Part shown: piece after piece, positions 59,959-64,000 of the stretch
How the letters are laid out: each line of letters opens with the position of its first letter
Position numbering within the stretch: position 1 is the first letter of the stretch
NCBI RefSeq assembly: GCF_014529945.1
Contig: NZ_JACVFB010000003.1
Coordinates: 496,001 to 560,000, forward strand
Direction of reading: 5' to 3'
From: Chitinophaga varians
Lineage (GTDB): Bacteria; Bacteroidota; Bacteroidia; Chitinophagales; Chitinophagaceae
Length of the DNA: 64,000 nucleotides
Notes under the pieces: model-generated
Told to the model about the DNA's origin: nothing
Databases searched by the model: none
The model's input: only the letters and a program-made list of their open reading frames with translations
Position numbers and translations under genes: made by a program

Positions 59959-61119
59959 TTGCCAGATACTGAAAGACTGATATATCTATTATCACAGGCC
60001 CGCCAACGCCTCGCCACGCAAGAGGAGTACACGGAACTGCTGGAGATGATCCAGGCAGACGACACGGGTATGGTCAATGCGCAGATAGAAGCCTTCCACG
60101 GCCCTACGGTCCCGGACAGCAACGATCCTGCGGAGTGGCAACAACTCGTTACCGATATCCTCGCGGCCGACAAGGCACAGCATACCGCCCCGGTAAGACG
60201 TCTCCCCTGGAGATGGGTGGCGGCGGCCAGCCTGCTGCTATTGGCCGGCGGCACATGGTGGCGGCTGCAACCCGCTACTAAAACACCAGCGCCGGTACAT
60301 ACACAAGCCACGCCCGATGTGGCACCCGGCGGCAACAAAGCGGTACTGACCCTCAGCGATGGCTCACAAATAACACTCGACAGCGCCACCAATGGCATAC
60401 TGGCACAACAAGGCAGCAGTAAAGTCACCAAACTGGCCAACGGACAACTGGTATACGATGCCTCCGGCACCAGTCAGGGGAAAATACTGTATAACACCAT
60501 GAGCACTCCTCTCGGCGGACAATACAGCCTGATCCTCCCCGATGGTTCCAAAGTATGGCTCAACGCCGGTTCATCTATCACCTACCCAACCGCCTTCACC
60601 GGCCAGGAACGGAAAGTGAACGTAACGGGCGAAGCCTTCTTCGAGGTAGCAAAAAATGCCACCATGCCTTTCCGTGTCATGGCTAATAATACCACCGTAG
60701 AAGTACTAGGTACCCATTTCAATATCAACGCATATACAGACGAAGCCACCATCAATACCACCCTCGTGGAAGGTGCTGTCCGTGTATCTGCCCACAACCG
60801 TCAACTGGTGCTGAAACCAGGCCAGCAGGCAAGGGTAGGCCATACCGATGTACAAGTGGCGGACCAGGTAGACCTCTCCGCCATTACGGCGTGGAAAGAA
60901 GGATATTTTTCCTTTACCAACGCAGACCTGCCCACCGTCATGCGGGAACTGGCCCGCTGGTACAACCTGGAAGTCAGCTACGAAGGCAAAATACCGGACC
61001 GCGTGTTTAACGGCGAAATAGGTCGCAGCCTCACCCTCTCGCAGGTGTTGAAAGGATTGTCCAAAACAAGAATAAAATATAGAATAGAAGATGGCCACAG
61101 GATCGTTATCCAGCCATAA
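59959..61119 (+). CDS. FecR family anti-sigma factor
   Basis: A 386-residue protein. N-terminal cytoplasmic helices (LIYLLSQARQRLATQEEYTELLEM) bind the sigma factor. A transmembrane segment (about 82-98, WVAAASLLLLAGGTWW), the periplasmic FecR domain (LGGQYSLILPDGSKVWLNAGSSITYPTAF), and a C-terminal DUF4974-type domain (YFSFTNADLPTVMRELARWYNLEVSYEG) follow. The first codon is TTG (59959-59961); no upstream in-frame ATG was found. It lies between the sigma factor gene (122 bases) and the SusC receptor gene. Confidence 0.92.
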   Translation: MPDTERLIYLLSQARQRLATQEEYTELLEMIQADDTGMVNAQIEAFHGPTVPDSNDPAEWQQLVTDILAADKAQHTAPVRRLPWRWVAAASLLLLAGGTWWRLQPATKTPAPVHTQATPDVAPGGNKAVLTLSDGSQITLDSATNGILAQQGSSKVTKLANGQLVYDASGTSQGKILYNTMSTPLGGQYSLILPDGSKVWLNAGSSITYPTAFTGQERKVNVTGEAFFEVAKNATMPFRVMANNTTVEVLGTHFNINAYTDEATINTTLVEGAVRVSAHNRQLVLKPGQQARVGHTDVQVADQVDLSAITAWKEGYFSFTNADLPTVMRELARWYNLEVSYEGKIPDRVFNGEIGRSLTLSQVLKGLSKTRIKYRIEDGHRIVIQP

Positions 61120-61207
61120 CCTTTATAAAGAACGATGAAAAACAAAACAGGAACAATGATCAATTCAGGCTAACAGAGAGGTATTCCCATGTACTTTGAT
61201 GAAATAA

Positions 61208-61240
61208 GCCGGGGATTAAGATTGGCGTCAGAACCCCGGC
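61208..61240 (+). other. Hairpin between fecR and susC
   Basis: The stem GCCGGGG/CCCCGGC (61208-61214 with 61234-61240) has a 19-base loop. No T-run follows. It may be an mRNA stability element or an attenuator ahead of the receptor gene. Confidence 0.35.
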
Positions 61241-61310
61241 CTTAGTTCAGCTAAACCAACAAACAAGTCGGTAAACATTCTTTATTAATTCAACCAAACA
61301 TTGCAAAAGT

Positions 61311-64000
61311 ATGCAAGTAAAGGCTATTTGTAATTCCGGACCCGGTTGTCATCCAAAAAAGGCCGGGCTGTTCAACAAACTTTTGTTAGTTATGAAGCTA
61401 ACTTCTCTTCTGCTCCTGACGGCTATTTTACAGGTAAGCGCTGCCACGAGCGCCCAGACCGTCACCTGGTCTGGCCGTGCGGCCAGTCTCCAGAAAGTGC
61501 TGAACGTTATCCGCCAGCAAACTGGTTATGCCTTCTTCTACGACCGGGAAGACCTGAAAAACACGTCGCCCGTGACCGTGGAACTGAAAAACGCTTCCCT
61601 GCAGGCAGCCATGGACATAGTGCTCCAGCACCAGTCCCTCAGCTACGAGGTACAGGGAAATACGGTTTTCATCACCCGTAATGAAAAAACAGAAAAAAAC
61701 ATAAAAACGGAAGTGAGCAACACTCCTCCACCGGTAACGATCTCCGGTAGAGTGGTGGACGAAAACGGCGCAGGCATCCCGGGCGCTTCCGTGATGGTGA
61801 AAGGCACCACCAAAGGCGCTATCACCAATCCCAACGGGGAATTCCAGATCGCCGGCGTAGATGAAAATGCCGTGGTGACCATCACCAGCATCGGCTATAC
61901 CCCGCAGGAAATCGCCCTGAAAGGGAAAACACATCTCAATATTACCCTCCAGGCAGATGTAGCCTCCCTGAAACAACTGGTAGTAGTGGGCTACGGCGTC
62001 CAGAAAAAAGCCAACCTCACCGGCTCCGTGTCCAGCATCGGCAGCAAGGAACTGGCCAACAGGCCCGTTACCAGCGTCAGCAACGCTTTACAGGGTACTA
62101 TGCCCGGCGTGACAGTGATGGCTGCTAACAGCGGTCAGCCTGGTGCTGATGGCGCTAAAATCCGTATCCGCGGTATCGGTACGCTCAACACCACCGATCC
62201 GGTAATCGTGATCGACGGGGTGGTGACCAACGTGTCCAACCTCAATAACATCAACCCGGACGATATCGCCTCCATGTCAGTGCTGAAAGACGCAGCCTCC
62301 GCTGCGATCTACGGCTCCCGCGCAGCCAACGGCGTTATTCTCATTACTACCAAACAGGGTAAAAAAGGCGCTCCACAGGTGACCTACAATGCTTATGTAG
62401 GTAAACAAAAAGCCACCGGCCTCGCCGACTTCCTGCCCTCCTGGCAGGTAGCTGAACTGGAAAATCAAGCCTCCATCAATGAAGGCGGTTCCGCTAAATA
62501 TACCCCGGCCCAAATCGCTAAATATAAAGACGGCTCCGACCCTTACAACTATCCCAACACGGACTGGCTCGGCCTCTTTTACAAAGGCAGCGGCATCCAG
62601 CAAAATCATTATGTTGGTCTCTCCGGTGGAACAGAGAAAACACAATACGCACTTTCTCTCGGCCTCTTCGACGAAAACGGTATCGTTAAAAAAACAAACG
62701 CTAAAAGATATACTACCCGTCTTAACCTTACTTCTGAAGTGGCCAACCACGTGAAAGTAAATGCCAACCTCGGCTTTACTTCCACCGGCCAGAAAGAGCC
62801 GTCCAACCCTTACACCGGCGACTTTAATCAGCTGGTAAGACAGATCAACAGGATCAACCCACGTATACCCTATAAGTATGCCAACGGTCAATATGGCTCT
62901 ATCGGTGACGGTAACCCGATGGCCTGGCTGGAAGGCAACAGCCTCAACACCTACTCCTACTACGACCTCGTAGGTAACGTAGGCGTTGACTGGGAAATCG
63001 TGAAAAACCTGCACTTCAAGCCCTCCCTGGCTTATATCATGAAGATCAGCAACAATAAGAAGTTCAGGGCCGATCAGCAGTATTACAATGCCAACGGAGA
63101 TAAGACCTTCTACCAGGGCCCCAGCTCTGTTACCGATCAGAGCAACTTCGGCAACACCGTTACCCAACAGGCTTTGCTGGAATACTCCAAATCCTTCAAT
63201 AAACACAACTTCAAAATACTGGGTGGTTTCTCCCAGGAACAAACGAAATACACCTTCGATGAAGGATACCGTAAAGGATATCTCAACAACGAACTGACCG
63301 ATCTTAACCTCGGCGCTACCGAAGGACAATACGCGCTCAACTATGGTTACCAACTGGGCCTGCGTTCCTGGTTCGGCAGACTGAACTACGACTTCGACGG
63401 TAAATACCTGCTGGAAGCCAATCTGCGCCGCGATGGATCTTCCCGCTTCGCCAAGAATAACAGATGGGGCACCTTCCCTTCTTTCTCCGCCGGCTGGAAC
63501 ATCGACAGGGAAGCATTCTTCGACGCACTGAAACCGGTGGTGTCCAACCTGAAACTGAGAGCTTCCTGGGGTATGCTGGGTAACCAGTACATCAAAGGAA
63601 TAGATGATGCTGCATATCCCACTTATCCGTACTACCCATACATCTTCACCGTTGTTGGCAACCAGAACTATGTATTAGGCGGACAAGCTGCCGGCGTAGT
63701 ACCTGGCGTAGCACCGGTTAACGGCGCTAATCCGGATATCAAATGGGAAAGCACCACAGAAACAGGCGTAGGTATCGATGCAGGTTTCCTCGATGGTAAA
63801 CTGAATTTCTCAGCGGACTATTTCCACAAAATGACCAACGACATCCTGCTGGCCATTCCGGTAGGTTCCGTTTACGGCTTCAAAGCGCCGGCCCAGAATG
63901 CAGGCTCTGTACTGAACCGTGGTTGGGAATTTGTATTGAGCTATGCTGATAAAAAAGGAGACTTTAACTATAGCGCAAGTTTCAATACCGCCTTTATTCA
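61311..64000 (+). CDS. SusC/RagA-type TonB-linked receptor with STN domain, partial (3' end outside window)
   Basis: I translated this frame by hand from ATG 61311; it stays open for 896 codons to the window edge. A signal peptide lies at residues 24-48 (LLLVMKLTSLLLLTAILQVS). Then come an STN domain (LQKVLNVIRQQTGYAFFYDRED, about 55-105), a carboxypeptidase-regulatory-like domain (VTISGRVVDENGAGIPGASVMVKG), and the SusC plug (VVVGYGVQKKANLTGSVSSI ... IRIRGIGTLNTTDPVIVIDG ... IYGSRAANGVILITTKQG). The barrel follows. The STN domain is the sensor that signals to the FecR encoded upstream. A SusD gene would be expected downstream. Confidence 0.96.
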   Translation, partial: MQVKAICNSGPGCHPKKAGLFNKLLLVMKLTSLLLLTAILQVSAATSAQTVTWSGRAASLQKVLNVIRQQTGYAFFYDREDLKNTSPVTVELKNASLQAAMDIVLQHQSLSYEVQGNTVFITRNEKTEKNIKTEVSNTPPPVTISGRVVDENGAGIPGASVMVKGTTKGAITNPNGEFQIAGVDENAVVTITSIGYTPQEIALKGKTHLNITLQADVASLKQLVVVGYGVQKKANLTGSVSSIGSKELANRPVTSVSNALQGTMPGVTVMAANSGQPGADGAKIRIRGIGTLNTTDPVIVIDGVVTNVSNLNNINPDDIASMSVLKDAASAAIYGSRAANGVILITTKQGKKGAPQVTYNAYVGKQKATGLADFLPSWQVAELENQASINEGGSAKYTPAQIAKYKDGSDPYNYPNTDWLGLFYKGSGIQQNHYVGLSGGTEKTQYALSLGLFDENGIVKKTNAKRYTTRLNLTSEVANHVKVNANLGFTSTGQKEPSNPYTGDFNQLVRQINRINPRIPYKYANGQYGSIGDGNPMAWLEGNSLNTYSYYDLVGNVGVDWEIVKNLHFKPSLAYIMKISNNKKFRADQQYYNANGDKTFYQGPSSVTDQSNFGNTVTQQALLEYSKSFNKHNFKILGGFSQEQTKYTFDEGYRKGYLNNELTDLNLGATEGQYALNYGYQLGLRSWFGRLNYDFDGKYLLEANLRRDGSSRFAKNNRWGTFPSFSAGWNIDREAFFDALKPVVSNLKLRASWGMLGNQYIKGIDDAAYPTYPYYPYIFTVVGNQNYVLGGQAAGVVPGVAPVNGANPDIKWESTTETGVGIDAGFLDGKLNFSADYFHKMTNDILLAIPVGSVYGFKAPAQNAGSVLNRGWEFVLSYADKKGDFNYSASFNTAFI

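Noticed and set aside
62277..63353. Minus-strand frame of 358 codons
   Set aside because: It lies entirely within the SusC gene, which has clear domains, and its translation shows no family features.
1..64000. tRNA or rRNA genes
   Set aside because: No cloverleaf-like tRNA or rRNA motif was recognised by eye in the gaps between genes.

Overview
The window looks like chromosomal DNA of a Bacteroidota bacterium of the Chitinophaga type (family Chitinophagaceae). The reasons are SusC/RagA-type TonB-linked receptors, an ECF sigma / FecR / SusC signalling set, LytTR and AraC regulators, TlpA-type thioredoxins, a long Bacteroidota-style signal peptidase, and -7 promoter elements of the form TAnnTTTG. 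Both ends cut through genes: a membrane acyltransferase on the left and a SusC-like receptor on the right. No rRNA, tRNA, CRISPR array or complete mobile element was seen.

Layout. 1-5.1 kb: acyltransferase (partial), RNA ligase RtcB, and a TetR regulator with an ABC1/AarF kinase. 5.3-9.7 kb: a LytS/LytTR two-component pair followed by an outer-membrane beta-barrel receptor. 10-13.4 kb: a lipoprotein, then a compact leftward operon of an NrtR-like regulator with a degenerate Nudix box, a DUF4291 protein, a 2-oxoglutarate/Fe(II) oxygenase and a PPP-type phosphatase. 13.6-22.4 kb: a complete leftward urease locus, ureABCEFGD, followed by a nickel permease, a urea transporter and a TonB-dependent receptor. 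It would cover metal supply, substrate entry, enzyme and maturation. 22.6-30.6 kb: AraC regulator, Spy-like periplasmic protein, sulfatase, HPII-type catalase, DUF3829 lipoprotein and pirin. 30.9-35.4 kb: a soluble PAS histidine kinase, a receiver-CRP/FNR fusion regulator, two unrecognised proteins and an Hpt-like protein, with an extremely G-poor intergenic stretch between them. 35.4-46.9 kb: glycosyltransferase, P-type ATPase, 2-hydroxyacid dehydrogenase, thiolase, TlpA-like protein, DUF1543 protein and a Tat-exported GH116-type glycosidase. 47-48.4 kb: an AT-rich island with a Fic protein and a gene remnant, next to a FecR gene with no sigma factor or receptor beside it. 49.6-58.9 kb: YheT hydrolase, an AraC-MFS-amidohydrolase set, signal peptidase I, sugar-phosphate isomerase-like protein, a small membrane protein and a TPR-SMI1/KNR4 pair. 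59.2-64 kb: ECF sigma factor, FecR and a SusC receptor with an STN domain.

The most distinctive non-coding feature is a set of large palindromic intergenic repeats (families A-D) plus a short GC-rich hairpin (family E). Copies sit between ureG and ureD, supply the stop codons of at least two genes (the AarF kinase and the P-type ATPase), and probably form the apparent N-terminus of the longest rtcB reading frame. All functional calls rest on reading motifs in the sequence; no database search was possible.
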